A stretch of DNA of 64,000 bases from Bacillus sp. FJAT-18017 (GTDB lineage Bacteria; Bacillota; Bacilli; Bacillales; Cytobacillaceae): contig NZ_CP012602.1 of the NCBI RefSeq assembly GCF_001278805.1, positions 1,467,001-1,531,000 on the forward strand. The letters are read 5' to 3'. Below, in pieces: positions 26,581-36,107 of the stretch. How positions within the stretch are numbered: the first letter of the stretch is position 1; the number at the start of each line of letters is the position of its first letter. The notes below the pieces were generated by a model that had not been told where the DNA came from, did not search any database, and worked only from the letters and a program-made list of their open reading frames with translations. The position numbers and the translations under genes are program-made.

Positions 26581-26976
26581 ATGTCAGAAAAAATTGAAAC
26601 AGGCAGTGTCCTAACCGGAAAAGTAACGGGAATTCAGCCTTATGGAGCGTTTGTAGCGCTTGATGGAAATACTCAGGGCCTCGTCCATATTTCAGAAATA
26701 ACTCACGGATATGTAAAGGATGTCAATGAGTTTTTGAAGGTCGGCGATGAAGTGAAAGTTAAGGTTCTATCCGTAGATGAGTCAGCAGGTAAAGTTAGCC
26801 TTTCTATCAGGGCTACAGAAGAAGCTCCTGCCCAGCAGCCTCGCGCGAAAAAGCCGCGTCCAAAGCGCCAGGCAGCAGCAATTATGCCAGAAGCTCAACA
26901 GCAGGAAGGCTTCAACACACTGAAGGAAAAGCTGCAGGAATGGATCGACCAGTCCCAGCAAGAAACTAATAAGTAA
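26581..26976 (+). CDS. yugI: S1 RNA-binding domain protein YugI (general stress protein 13 type)
   Basis: A 131-residue protein with one S1 domain (about residues 7-75): GSVLTGKVTGIQPYGAFV, QGLVHISEI and VKVKVLSVDE are the characteristic strands. A basic, Ala/Pro-rich linker (RAKKPRPKRQ) and a short acidic helix follow. It probably binds RNA or ribosomes, as known for YugI-like GSP13. ATG follows TAGGAGTG. The 300 bases upstream hold no other gene. Confidence 0.93.
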   Translation: MSEKIETGSVLTGKVTGIQPYGAFVALDGNTQGLVHISEITHGYVKDVNEFLKVGDEVKVKVLSVDESAGKVSLSIRATEEAPAQQPRAKKPRPKRQAAAIMPEAQQQEGFNTLKEKLQEWIDQSQQETNK

Positions 26977-26978
26977 GA

Positions 26979-27016
26979 AAAAAGGGTCTGTACCTCTAGG
27001 GGTGCGGACCTTTTTC
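26979..27016 (+). terminator. Intrinsic terminator after yugI
   Basis: AAAGGGTC / GACCTTT stem with inner pairs and five T. Confidence 0.8.
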
Positions 27017-27040
27017 GTTGGGATATATTCGATTCAGATT

Positions 27041-27186
27041 TGGGTTTGCTGGAAGAATCCGTCCCCATGCCTATGAGATTAATCCACTAAAGTTGGTTTT
27101 CAGGAAGCTCCGCCCATGTGGCCATGAGATTAATCCACTAAAGGCGGTTTGTTGGAAGAATCCGCCTCTGCAGCCCTGAGATTAAG
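27041..27186. repeat. 52-bp tandem array, family E (three units)
   Basis: GGAAG starts lie at 27051, 27103 and 27154, spaced 52 and 51. Units share ATGAGATTAATCCACTAAAG, and the third contains an AGGCGG...CCGCCT hairpin. The sequence is unrelated to the other arrays. It starts about 25 bases past the yugI terminator. Confidence 0.75.
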
Positions 27187-27360
27187 GACAAAATGGTTTA
27201 AAGCTTTGCTGATTTTTAACAGTTTTACTTTTTCCGGCTTATTATTCACAGAATCTGTTATACAATCACTACAAAATTTCTGTTCTGTTAGGTACAATGA
27301 TAATAGCAAAGTTTTGTAATAGGACGGACAGTGACTTGTCCGCAAAACGGAGGGATAGGA

Positions 27361-28560
27361 ATGGTACATACTACAAACACCCACGAAATTATTGAACAAA
27401 CAGAAAAGTTCGGAGCACCCAATTATAATCCGCTGCCGATCGTGATTTCAAAAGCTGAAGGTGTATGGGTAGAAGACCCGGAAGGCACTAAATACATGGA
27501 CATGCTAAGTGCCTATTCGGCAGTCAACCAAGGCCATCGCCATCCGAAAATCATCCAGGCTTTAAAAGATCAAGCTGACAGAGTTACTCTGACATCAAGG
27601 GCATTCCACAATGACCAGCTGGGGCCATGGTACGAAAAGGTTTCAAAATTAGCAAATAAAGAAATGGTATTGCCTATGAACACTGGTGCCGAAGCAGTCG
27701 AGACTGCTATCAAGGCAGCGAGGCGATGGGCTTATTTTATAAAAGGGGTAGAGGAAAACAAGGCTGAAATCATCGGCTGCACCGGGAACTTCCACGGACG
27801 TACAATGACGGCTGTTTCCCTGTCTTCTGAAGAGGAATACAAAAAAGGCTTTGGACCAATGCTGCCTGGTATTAAACTGATTCCATATGGAAGCCTTGAT
27901 GCATTGAAGGAAGCGATTACCCCACATACTGCTGCATTTATCATTGAACCGATTCAGGGAGAAGCAGGCATTATCATACCGCCGGAAGGTTTCCTGAAAA
28001 AAGCGTACGAGCTATGCAAGGAAAACAATGTCCTTTTTATTGCTGACGAAATCCAAGCTGGCCTTGCCAGGTCTGGTAAAATGTTTGCATGTGAATGGGA
28101 AGGGTTCGAGCCTGATATGTATATCCTTGGCAAGGCGCTTGGAGGCGGTGTATTCCCTATTTCCTGTGTTGTAGCGAACAAGGATATACTCGAGGTATTC
28201 AATCCTGGCTCTCATGGTTCAACGTTTGGCGGCAACCCAATGGCATGTGCGGTATCAATTGCAGCTCTAGATGTACTAGTGGATGAGAAGCTTGCAGACC
28301 GGTCGCTTGAGCTGGGTGAGTATTTCATGAGTAAATTAAAGGAAATTACGAACCCGCGAATCAAGGAAGTACGGGGCCGAGGCCTGTTTATTGGTGTGGA
28401 GCTTACCGAGCCTGCACGTAAATACTGCGAGCTGCTGAAAGAAGAAGGGCTGCTTTGCAAAGAAACGCACGATACAGTGATCCGCTTCGCGCCGCCGCTA
28501 GTCATTACGAAGGAAGAACTTGATTGGGCGATTGAACGGATTAAAAAAGTATTGGAATAA
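27361..28560 (+). CDS. rocD: Ornithine--oxo-acid aminotransferase RocD
   Basis: A 399-residue class III PLP aminotransferase converting ornithine and 2-oxoglutarate to glutamate semialdehyde and glutamate in arginine catabolism. [16 protein letters not shown] binds the cofactor phosphate, GNFHGRTM follows, [15 protein letters not shown] supplies the Asp, and ILGKALGGG holds the PLP lysine. [15 protein letters not shown] at the N terminus is typical of RocD. ATG 27361 follows CGGAGGGATAG. The glutamate dehydrogenase gene is next, a logical partner. Confidence 0.94.
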   Translation: MVHTTNTHEIIEQTEKFGAPNYNPLPIVISKAEGVWVEDPEGTKYMDMLSAYSAVNQGHRHPKIIQALKDQADRVTLTSRAFHNDQLGPWYEKVSKLANKEMVLPMNTGAEAVETAIKAARRWAYFIKGVEENKAEIIGCTGNFHGRTMTAVSLSSEEEYKKGFGPMLPGIKLIPYGSLDALKEAITPHTAAFIIEPIQGEAGIIIPPEGFLKKAYELCKENNVLFIADEIQAGLARSGKMFACEWEGFEPDMYILGKALGGGVFPISCVVANKDILEVFNPGSHGSTFGGNPMACAVSIAALDVLVDEKLADRSLELGEYFMSKLKEITNPRIKEVRGRGLFIGVELTEPARKYCELLKEEGLLCKETHDTVIRFAPPLVITKEELDWAIERIKKVLE

Positions 28561-28657
28561 GTGTCTTGGGGCCGGGAGTCGATTAAACAACCCGGACTGC
28601 TAAAATAGAGTACAGGCGCCATTCAGGCGATATGTAAACGCTAAGGGGAGCCCGAAC

Positions 28658-29884
28658 ATGCTGGAATCAACACAAGTCATAATCAAAGAGGCTATCATGA
28701 AGCTTGGCTATGATGATGGCGTGTACGAGCTATTGAAGGAGCCGGAACGAATGCTCGAAGTACGCTTTCCGGTAAGGATGGATGATGGCTCGGTTAAGGT
28801 TTATACCGGATACCGGGCCCACCATTCCGATGCTATCGGCCTCATCAAGGGCGGTGTCCGCTACCATCCTGATCTAACTGTGGATATTGTTAAAGCTCTC
28901 TCGGTATGGGCAGGGCTTCAATGTGGAGTTACCGGGCTTCCTTTCGGAGGCGGAAAGGGCGGTGTCGTCTGTGACCCGCGCCGGCTAAGCCTTGGAGAGC
29001 TTGAGCGGCTCAGCCGGGGATACGTCCGGGCAATATCCCAAATTGTTGGGCCTGCCAAAGATATACTTGGGCCGGATCTTTTTACGAATTCACAGGTGAT
29101 GGCATGGATGATGGACGAATATAACAAGCTGAAAAGATATGATTCAGCGAGCTTTATTTCCGGCAAGCCGCTTGTCCTTGGGGGCTCACAAATTCGGGAA
29201 CAGGCTGGTGCTATTGGGATTGCCATCTGTATCGAGGAGGCCGCGAGAAAAAAAGGTATACGGCTAAAGGGAGCAAGTATCATTATTCAGGGGTTCGGGA
29301 ATGCGGGGAGCCACCTAGCAAAGCTTATGGTGGATGCTGGTGCGATTGTCACGGGAATTTCCGATGCCTACGGAGCGCTTTACGATCCAGATGGGCTGAA
29401 TGTTGGCTATTTGCTTGGAAGGCGCGATAGCTTTGGAACGGTTACATCCTTATTTGAGGGTACGATTTCAAATGAAGAGTTACTTGAGCATGATTGCGAT
29501 ATCCTGGTTCCTGCTGCTGTTTCCAGACAAATCACAGTCAATAATGCCCGCAATATAAAAGCATCTATCGTGGTGGAGGCTGCAAATGGACCTACTACAA
29601 TAGAAGCCTCGCGCATACTCAATAACCGTGAAATTTTGCTTGTCCCGGATGTGCTGGCAGGTTCCGGAGCGATTACAGCCTCCTATTTTGAATGGGTGCA
29701 AAACAAACAGGGATTATATTGGACTGAAGAGGAAGCAGAAGAACGGCTCCGGGAAAAAATAACTGCTGCTTTTAACAAAATTTATGATTTGGCTAGTGAA
29801 TGGAAAGTTGATATGAGGCTGGCGGCTTATATGGTAGGGGTCCGAAGAATGGCAGAGGCTGCCCACTATCGAGGCCTCTTATAA
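28658..29884 (+). CDS. NAD-specific glutamate dehydrogenase (RocG/GudB type)
   Basis: A 408-residue Glu/Leu/Phe/Val dehydrogenase. LPFGGGKGGVVCDP holds the catalytic lysine, GPDLFTNSQVMAWMMDEY the substrate and hinge region, and IIQGFGNAGSHLA the Rossmann motif. Length and the hexameric-GDH pattern fit RocG or GudB, but which paralogue cannot be told. It follows rocD by about 100 bases and probably completes ornithine-to-2-oxoglutarate catabolism. Codon choice includes many CGG/CCG codons compared with neighbours. ATG follows AAGGGGAG. Confidence 0.92.
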   Translation: MLESTQVIIKEAIMKLGYDDGVYELLKEPERMLEVRFPVRMDDGSVKVYTGYRAHHSDAIGLIKGGVRYHPDLTVDIVKALSVWAGLQCGVTGLPFGGGKGGVVCDPRRLSLGELERLSRGYVRAISQIVGPAKDILGPDLFTNSQVMAWMMDEYNKLKRYDSASFISGKPLVLGGSQIREQAGAIGIAICIEEAARKKGIRLKGASIIIQGFGNAGSHLAKLMVDAGAIVTGISDAYGALYDPDGLNVGYLLGRRDSFGTVTSLFEGTISNEELLEHDCDILVPAAVSRQITVNNARNIKASIVVEAANGPTTIEASRILNNREILLVPDVLAGSGAITASYFEWVQNKQGLYWTEEEAEERLREKITAAFNKIYDLASEWKVDMRLAAYMVGVRRMAEAAHYRGLL

Positions 29885-29889
29885 ATAAC

Positions 29890-29920
29890 GAAAAAATCCC
29901 CGGCTGCGGGGATTTTTTCG
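29890..29920. terminator. Bidirectional terminator between glutamate dehydrogenase and yuzA
   Basis: AAAAAATCCCCG / CGGGGATTTTTT stem with loop GCTG. Confidence 0.9.
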
Positions 29921-29930
29921 ATTCTGATTT

Positions 29931-30164
29931 CTATCTGGTTGGGTTTGTTTGTGACGCTTCTTCACGTTCTTGGCTAGGAGCAAACAGTAAGCCAAGATTG
30001 ATTAATCCAGCAAGACCTACCAGTCCATAGACAATCCGTGAAATAGCAGAATCCTGGCCGCCGAAGATAGAGGCAACTAAATCAAATTGGAAGAAGCCGA
30101 CAAGGCCCCAGTTAATTGCGCCGATGATAGTAAGGATCAGTGCCAGCCTTTGAATTGTGCTCAT
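29931..30164 (-). CDS. yuzA: DUF378 membrane protein (YuzA)
   Basis: A 77-residue protein with two predicted membrane helices (about residues 5-27 and 42-62). LTIIGAINWGLVGFFQFDLV is the DUF378 signature, and VYGLVGLAGL follows. Function is unknown. ATG follows AAGGAGGATAAAG. Confidence 0.9.
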   Translation of the reverse strand: MSTIQRLALILTIIGAINWGLVGFFQFDLVASIFGGQDSAISRIVYGLVGLAGLINLGLLFAPSQEREEASQTNPTR

Positions 30165-30348
30165 CTTTATCCTCCTTAAAATGGAATGTAAACGTTAGTA
30201 ATATTCCCATATTAAGGTGTACTATACATTTAGATATTTTTTTCCCATAGCTGCCTCTCAAGGTTAGACAGCTAAAAGGAAGCGGCGTCCTTTTTGCAAT
30301 TATTTTTGGAATACTAAATAATAGTGTATGTAAGAAGGAGGAGATTAC

Positions 30349-31515
30349 ATGGAGAACTTTACATTTTACAACCCTGTTAAATTAATCTTCGGAAAAGGCC
30401 AGCTCGACCAGCTGAAAAATGAAGTTCCTCGTTATGGCAAGAAAGTTTTGCTTGTATATGGAGGAGGCAGCATTAAACGCAGCGGTCTTTATGACCAAGT
30501 AATATCCCTGCTTAATGAAATCGGCGCAGAAGTTTTCGAACTTGCTGGCGTTGAGCCGAACCCGCGTGTTTCAACTGCCCGGAAAGGGATCGATATTTGC
30601 AAGACAGAAGGAATCGACCTGTTGCTTGCTGTTGGTGGCGGCAGTGTTATTGATTGTACAAAACTGATAGCGGCTGGTGCTAAATATGATGGAGATGCCT
30701 GGGATCTGGTTATTAAAAAAGCTCAGGTCCAGGATGCACTTCCATTCGGAACTGTATTGACACTTGCGGCTACTGGCTCAGAAATGAATGCAGGATCGGT
30801 TATTACCAATTGGGAAACGAAAGAAAAGTATGGCTGGGGTGCCGGCGCTTTAACAATGCCGAAGTTCTCCATCCTTGACCCAGTCAATACGTTCACAGTA
30901 CCGCGCGACCAGACGATCTACGGGATTGTTGACATGATGTCACATACATTTGAGCACTATTTCCATACTGCAGTAAACACTGAGTTCCAGGACCGGATGT
31001 GTGAAGGCCTTCTTAAAACAGTTATTGAAACTGCCCCTAAGGCCTTGGAAGACCTTGAAAACTATGACCACCGTGCAACCTTGCTATATTGTGGAACAAT
31101 GGGGCTGAACGGAATGATCAATATGGGCTTCCGCGGTGACTGGGCAACACATAACATCGAGCATGCGGTATCGGCTGTTTACGATATCCCTCATGGTGGC
31201 GGACTCGCTATCCTATTCCCGAACTGGATGAAGCATAACTTGAAGTATGACCCGGCCCGTTTTGCAAAAATGGCTGTCCGTGTTTTCGATGTTGATCCAA
31301 CTGGAAAGACAGACGAAGAAACAGCGCTGGAAGGCATCGAAAAGCTTCGTGAATTCTGGACAGGCATTGGTGCGCCTTCACGCCTCGCCGATTATAACAT
31401 CGACGATAGCAATGTGGAACTTATGGCAGACAAAGCTATGGTCAATGGCGAATTTGGCGGCTATGTTAAACTGAATCGCGAAGATGTACTCGCAATCCTG
31501 AAAGCATCACTCTAA
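30349..31515 (+). CDS. yugJ: Iron-containing alcohol dehydrogenase (YugJ, butanol dehydrogenase type)
   Basis: A 388-residue group III iron-dependent alcohol dehydrogenase. [17 protein letters not shown] is the NAD(P)-binding GGGS motif; metal ligands are expected from [12 protein letters not shown] and from [21 protein letters not shown]. It likely reduces aldehydes such as butyraldehyde with NADH or NADPH. B. subtilis carries tandem yugJ/yugK copies; only one is present here. ATG follows AAGGAGGAG. Confidence 0.92.
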   Translation: MENFTFYNPVKLIFGKGQLDQLKNEVPRYGKKVLLVYGGGSIKRSGLYDQVISLLNEIGAEVFELAGVEPNPRVSTARKGIDICKTEGIDLLLAVGGGSVIDCTKLIAAGAKYDGDAWDLVIKKAQVQDALPFGTVLTLAATGSEMNAGSVITNWETKEKYGWGAGALTMPKFSILDPVNTFTVPRDQTIYGIVDMMSHTFEHYFHTAVNTEFQDRMCEGLLKTVIETAPKALEDLENYDHRATLLYCGTMGLNGMINMGFRGDWATHNIEHAVSAVYDIPHGGGLAILFPNWMKHNLKYDPARFAKMAVRVFDVDPTGKTDEETALEGIEKLREFWTGIGAPSRLADYNIDDSNVELMADKAMVNGEFGGYVKLNREDVLAILKASL

Positions 31516-31521
31516 TAGTAT

Positions 31522-31553
31522 GAAGGCTGTCCTATGCAGGGCAGTCTTTTTTA
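31522..31553 (+). terminator. Intrinsic terminator after yugJ
   Basis: AGGCTGTCC / GGGCAGTCT stem followed by six T. Confidence 0.8.
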
Positions 31554-31817
31554 AAAAAGAAATCATACTAGCTACTATGTAGCCATTTAAAATCCCTCTT
31601 GTGATCTTATCTTAAAATGAACCCGCTTTCAAAAATGGCTGTTCCTTGATTATCCGAAAAGCATTGGGTAAAGTGGGTAATGATAAGGTTAGGCATCATC
31701 CAGTAACTCTGGATTATGCCTGGCTAAACCAATCGGCACGGCCAACAAGCTGCATACATATTTTGAAAAAAGCAGCTTGCGGTTCTCCGAGAAACCATAA
31801 AACACGGAGGTTCCAAA

Positions 31818-33167
31818 ATGACACATATCCGTTTTGATTACACGAAGGCACTTAGTTTCTTCGGCGAGCACGAACTTACGTATTTGCGTGACGCAGTAAA
31901 AGTTGCCCATCATTCCCTTCATGAAAAAACCGGCGCGGGAAGCGACTACTTAGGCTGGATTGACCTGCCGGAGAACTATGACAAAGAAGAATTCTCCCGT
32001 ATCCAAAAAGCTGCAGAGAAAATCAAATCCGATTCCGACGTCCTCATCGTCATCGGTATTGGCGGTTCTTACCTTGGCGCGCGCGCAGCCCTTGAAATGC
32101 TCGGCAACAGCTTCTACAATGCAATGCCTGCTGAAAAGCGAGGCACACCGCAAATTCTGTTTGTCGGAAACAACATTTCTTCAACTTACATGCACGATGT
32201 TGCCCAGCTTCTTGAAGGCAAGGATTTTTCAATTAACGTAATCTCCAAGTCGGGTACTACAACTGAACCGGCGTTGGCTTTCAGGCTGTTCCGGAAGCTT
32301 CTTATTGAAAAATACGGGGAAGAGGAAGCGAAGAAGCGGATCTACGCGACCACGGACAAGGAACGCGGCGCATTAAAAACACTCTCCGATGAAGTAGGCT
32401 ATGAAACCTTCGTGATTCCCGATGACGTTGGCGGCCGCTACTCGGTACTTACTGCGGTAGGCCTACTGCCAATTGCAGTAAGCGGAGCGGATATCGAGAA
32501 AATGATGAAGGGCGCAGCCCAGGCGATGAATGATTACAGCGGTTCTGAACTGGAAGAGAATCCTGCTTATCAATATGCGGCAGTAAGGAATGTTCTCTAC
32601 AACAAAGGGAAGACAATTGAATTGCTCGTCAACTATGAGCCGGGACTCCAATATTTTTCTGAATGGTGGAAGCAGCTGTTTGGCGAAAGTGAAGGAAAAG
32701 ACCAAAAAGGGATTTACCCATCATCCGCAAACTTCTCGACTGATTTGCATTCCCTTGGCCAATATATCCAGGAAGGCCGCCGTGATATGTTTGAAACAAT
32801 TATTAAAGTGGAAAAACCACGGTATGAGTTAACGATTGAGGAAGAGGCTAATGATCTAGATGGTCTGAATTACTTGGCAGGTAAGACAGTTGATTTTGTT
32901 AATAACAAGGCATTTGAAGGAACGATGCTTGCGCACACTGACGGAGGCGTCCCGAACTTGATCGTTTCAATTCCAGAAATGGACGAGTACACATTTGGTT
33001 ATATGGTTTATTTCTTTGAAAAGGCCTGTGCAATGAGCGGTTATCTGCTCGGGGTCAATCCGTTTGACCAGCCGGGTGTTGAGGCGTATAAAGTTAATAT
33101 GTTCGCGTTGCTTGGCAAACCAGGCTTCGAAGAGAAAAAAGCGGAGTTGGAAAAACGCTTGAAATAA
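31818..33167 (+). CDS. pgi: Glucose-6-phosphate isomerase
   Basis: A 449-residue glycolytic isomerase interconverting glucose-6-phosphate and fructose-6-phosphate. [15 protein letters not shown] and [12 protein letters not shown] bind the phosphate; [17 protein letters not shown] is the family signature, and [12 protein letters not shown] near the end supplies the catalytic region. Length matches Bacillus enzymes. ATG follows CACGGAGGTT. The 265 bases between the yugJ terminator and this gene hold no other gene. Confidence 0.96.
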   Translation: MTHIRFDYTKALSFFGEHELTYLRDAVKVAHHSLHEKTGAGSDYLGWIDLPENYDKEEFSRIQKAAEKIKSDSDVLIVIGIGGSYLGARAALEMLGNSFYNAMPAEKRGTPQILFVGNNISSTYMHDVAQLLEGKDFSINVISKSGTTTEPALAFRLFRKLLIEKYGEEEAKKRIYATTDKERGALKTLSDEVGYETFVIPDDVGGRYSVLTAVGLLPIAVSGADIEKMMKGAAQAMNDYSGSELEENPAYQYAAVRNVLYNKGKTIELLVNYEPGLQYFSEWWKQLFGESEGKDQKGIYPSSANFSTDLHSLGQYIQEGRRDMFETIIKVEKPRYELTIEEEANDLDGLNYLAGKTVDFVNNKAFEGTMLAHTDGGVPNLIVSIPEMDEYTFGYMVYFFEKACAMSGYLLGVNPFDQPGVEAYKVNMFALLGKPGFEEKKAELEKRLK

Positions 33168-33316
33168 GCCGGAACCAACAAGTACAGAGACGCAGGGCTG
33201 GGATTGGGAAATCGGCAGGAATCCGGATGTGTGGCAGAGGAGTTCATGAAAGAAAAACGCGGTGCTAGATTAAGCAGCGCTTTTCCACCCTAACATGCTA
33301 AGGAAGAGGTGCGGCA

Positions 33317-33718
33317 ATGATACCGATTAAAAGCAGTGTTGAAGGAAAGGATTTTTCACTCAGGGAACTTGAAGATGCATTAAGACCACTTGGCTATAGC
33401 ATCGGCGGCAATTGGGATTATGATCATGGCTATTTTGATTATAAAATCGATGATGAAGGAACCTATCATTTTTTCAGGGTGCCATTCCAAGCTGTCGATG
33501 GCCAGATTGACGGCGGCAACCCGCGAGTAAGAATTGGGACTCCGTTTTTGCTGGCGCACCAGTACGAAGACGGTGTCGATGATGAGGGGAATATTGGGAC
33601 TTTCTCAGGATCGGTCAACCAGTTCCAGTCACCGGAGGAAAAAGATGCTCCAATTGATTCGGAGTATGTTAATCTTGCGTCGAATCTCGTTTCCAAGCTG
33701 GAAAGCGTGCTTCTGTAA
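33317..33718 (+). CDS. yugN: YugN-like family protein
   Basis: A 133-residue soluble protein of the YugN-like family, with LEDALRPLGYSIGGNWDYDHGYFDY split across residues 19-43 and DGGNPRVRIGTPFLLAHQ in the middle. Function is unknown. It lies between pgi and yugO as in B. subtilis. ATG follows AAGAGGTGCG. Confidence 0.88.
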   Translation: MIPIKSSVEGKDFSLRELEDALRPLGYSIGGNWDYDHGYFDYKIDDEGTYHFFRVPFQAVDGQIDGGNPRVRIGTPFLLAHQYEDGVDDEGNIGTFSGSVNQFQSPEEKDAPIDSEYVNLASNLVSKLESVLL

Positions 33719-33782
33719 TTATTATACTACCCGGGCGGTAAAACCCGCCTCTGGATCGTTTAAGGTTCAAGGTAGAATAAAA

Positions 33783-34024
33783 GATGGGAACCAATCAGCC
33801 GCGAAGATCGCTGATTGGCCCATCTAAGCATCAGTGTAAAAGCCCACTGATGGAAGATTCACCTTATCCCACCTTAATGGTCAGTAAGCCTCTTTGGAGG
33901 CAACTGACCATTAAGGTCCGATTGGTGAATTAAGATTTTTCTTGGGGCTTCAGCCCTTAGAAAAATCAATCGGGCTCTGCGCGACTAACCATCAGTGTAA
34001 AAACCCACTGATGGAAGATTCACC
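33783..34024. repeat. Hairpin-rich dispersed element, family R2 (compound copy)
   Basis: Two near-identical segments of about 41 bases, CATCAGTGTAAAA...CACTGATGGAAGATTCACCTTATC, bracket roughly 120 bases containing two strong hairpins: CCTTAATGGTCAGT/ACTGACCATTAAGG and GATTTTTCT...AGAAAAATC. A further hairpin CCAATCAGC/GCTGATTGG precedes the left segment. The GATTTTTCT-AATCGGGC-GCGCGACTAAC-CATCAGTG order recurs at 51020-51125, with pieces at 21683, 48395, 50108 and 54163. The right end lies inside yugO. No coding capacity was found. A MITE- or REP-like origin is an inference. Confidence 0.8.
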
Positions 34025-35006
34025 TTATCGCAATAAATTGATCGGTGGATTCAATTGTATATGAGAGGGGCGGATTGATATACAAATCCTCCCCTTTTTT
34101 TATTCCCAGCAAAAGCATTTCTTTCTTTGCCCAAGCCTCTTTTGCTTCTGCAAAGCTCTTTCCAACCAATTTTTCCTCAGCTGCACAGGAAGCTAGACGG
34201 CTTTCCTGCAACTCTCCCATCATTTTTAACAGCAGGCCTGCCCCCCGTGAATGAAGGCTGCTTAACATGAAAATGCTCGCTAGCTTATTTGATTGCAGAA
34301 TCTGATCAGCGCCTGCACGCTTTGCGTTGATCACCTGCTCAGGTGTCAGGATTTCCACAATGCAGGGCACCTCGGGGCAGAGCCCTTTAATCGTCAACAG
34401 TGTCAATATCGAATTCATATCTGCCTGAGGCTCCTCAGGGCTATGGTCTGCAGTTATCAGCACCATTTCCGCTTTGAGGATATTTCCTTTTAGTATCGTA
34501 CTATCTACATGGGGTTTGCCTTGAATGAAGTGGACAGGTTTTCCTGGAAGCGGGTTTTCCGTTAGGGTTTCGTCTATCAAGACAATCTCAAGTCCGCTTC
34601 CTGATCCGGATAGCTTGGTGATGACCTCACGAGACCGCTCATTCCAGCCGATAATTGCCACATGACTTGTACCCTTATATGGAAGCTTCCCTTCAGAATA
34701 AGCATTTTGCCGCGTAACGGCAGCAGTGGCAAGCGAAACCAAATAGAAGGAGACAAGTCCAGCCCCGAATAAAATCAGGATGGTCGCAGCTATTCTACCG
34801 GCAAGGGAATGTGGAACATAATCTCCATAGCCGACAGTTGTGGCGGTAATGATAGCCCACCAGATGCCATCATAGATGGTTGGAAATGTATCCGGTTCAA
34901 GGACAGTAATTGCAATTCCGAAAGACATGAAAACTAATAGTGTCAGCAAAGTTATCCTAACGAGAACAGGTAACCGCAAAAATTGAATATACCACCGATT
35001 GGGCAT
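34020..35006 (-). CDS. yugO: YugO potassium channel with RCK/TrkA-N domain
   Basis: A 328-residue two-helix K+ channel with a cytoplasmic regulatory domain. The pore filter TTVGYGD lies near residue 60-66 between two membrane helices, and the TrkA-N domain begins with HVAIIGWNERSREV. In B. subtilis YugO carries potassium signals in biofilms. ATG 35006 follows GGGGGAAG and gives the 328-residue length recalled for YugO; the ATG five codons upstream has no binding site. The last codons and TGA stop lie within the R2 repeat segment GATAAGGTGAATCTTCC, so the C terminus may be altered from the ancestral one. Confidence 0.9.
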   Translation of the reverse strand: MPNRWYIQFLRLPVLVRITLLTLLVFMSFGIAITVLEPDTFPTIYDGIWWAIITATTVGYGDYVPHSLAGRIAATILILFGAGLVSFYLVSLATAAVTRQNAYSEGKLPYKGTSHVAIIGWNERSREVITKLSGSGSGLEIVLIDETLTENPLPGKPVHFIQGKPHVDSTILKGNILKAEMVLITADHSPEEPQADMNSILTLLTIKGLCPEVPCIVEILTPEQVINAKRAGADQILQSNKLASIFMLSSLHSRGAGLLLKMMGELQESRLASCAAEEKLVGKSFAEAKEAWAKKEMLLLGIKKGEDLYINPPLSYTIESTDQFIAIR

Positions 35007-35117
35007 AGAGTCTTCCCCCATATTAACAATTTACTCTAATCACTTTTTAGACTATCAGTATGGTCAAGGTAAGAAAATCCCATAAGTGCCTGGTTTGAAT
35101 TTAACAATATTCCGTCC

Positions 35118-35150
35118 ACAAAAAACACCTCCAAAAAGGGAGGTGTGTTA
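35118..35150 (-). terminator. Intrinsic terminator after the transglutaminase-like gene
   Basis: On the minus strand a ACACCTCC...GGAGGTGT stem is followed by six T. Confidence 0.8.
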
Positions 35151-35162
35151 ACACTTTAATTT

Positions 35163-35804
35163 CTACCAAAGATAATCTCCTTCTTTTTTAATGTCGGACT
35201 TTGTTACATATTCCATGTTCGGAATATGGACAAAGGTTTCCGACTGTAAATCAATATAACCGGCACCGCGTGTTGTATCCTGAGGCACCCACCTGCCTTC
35301 GAGCTTAATTTCATTCCAGGCGTGGTCTTTACCGTAAACCACTCTGGCTTCAATACCCGCTGCCCGGTGCAATGCAGCTGTCAGGTGTGAAAATCCCATG
35401 CACATTGCCTTCCTCGATTCCAGGGCTTCCATTGCAGACTTAAATGTGAAGCTTTGTCCCCTTAAGGTTGCGAAATATGTTTCAGCGTCGTATTCAAGAT
35501 TTTCGGTTACCCAAACGTATATTGCTGCCGACTTCTCATGATCTGTGTTCTTATCCTTAATAATCTCCTTAGCAAGCTGGATAACTTCCGAATTATCACT
35601 TTGAACAACTGAACTCGGTAAAAGAAATGGGTTTCCGGCAATCGTTTTTGTAACATGATAGGATAGCACGGTGGCTAGTCCATGATCTTTATTTCTTAGT
35701 GTGCCAGCCTCGTTCAAAATGCCTTTCGCCACCGCGAAAGGCAGATTTGGCTGGGAGGCGACAATTGCACCAAAAAAGAAAACAATAAGAAAGAATTTCT
35801 TCAT
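35163..35804 (-). CDS. Secreted transglutaminase-like (papain-fold) protein
   Basis: A 213-residue protein with an N-terminal signal peptide (about residues 1-26) and a transglutaminase-like core. The Cys-His-Asp triad is visible in ESRKAMCMGFSHL, KDHAWNEIKLEG and PQDTTRG. Such domains act as proteases or peptide amidases rather than cross-linkers in most bacteria. It stands alone, with about 300 AT-rich bases upstream that hold no gene. ATG follows ATAGGGGAATT. Confidence 0.85.
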   Translation of the reverse strand: MKKFFLIVFFFGAIVASQPNLPFAVAKGILNEAGTLRNKDHGLATVLSYHVTKTIAGNPFLLPSSVVQSDNSEVIQLAKEIIKDKNTDHEKSAAIYVWVTENLEYDAETYFATLRGQSFTFKSAMEALESRKAMCMGFSHLTAALHRAAGIEARVVYGKDHAWNEIKLEGRWVPQDTTRGAGYIDLQSETFVHIPNMEYVTKSDIKKEGDYLW

Positions 35805-36107
35805 TCTAATTCCCCTATCCTCATGTTGGAAATGATGTCGCTATAACATTGTTCTTTAAAGGTAAAGGGAAAAATTAGAATTATCAACGAAATTGTCACA
35901 AAAAGTTCAAAAAATAAATAGGATAAAGATTGATTTAGGAGACTTTTTCCATTGACTTTATTGGGGTATCCTCATTTGTTGGATTTTTACTATAACAATC
36001 TTTCTTTCTATAAAACAATAACCTTGCAGTTAATCAAAAAAGGAATAAAATCCTTAATTTAGGCGAATACTATAACCGGTCGAATGCAAATTGGAGGTGG
36101 CCGGCTT

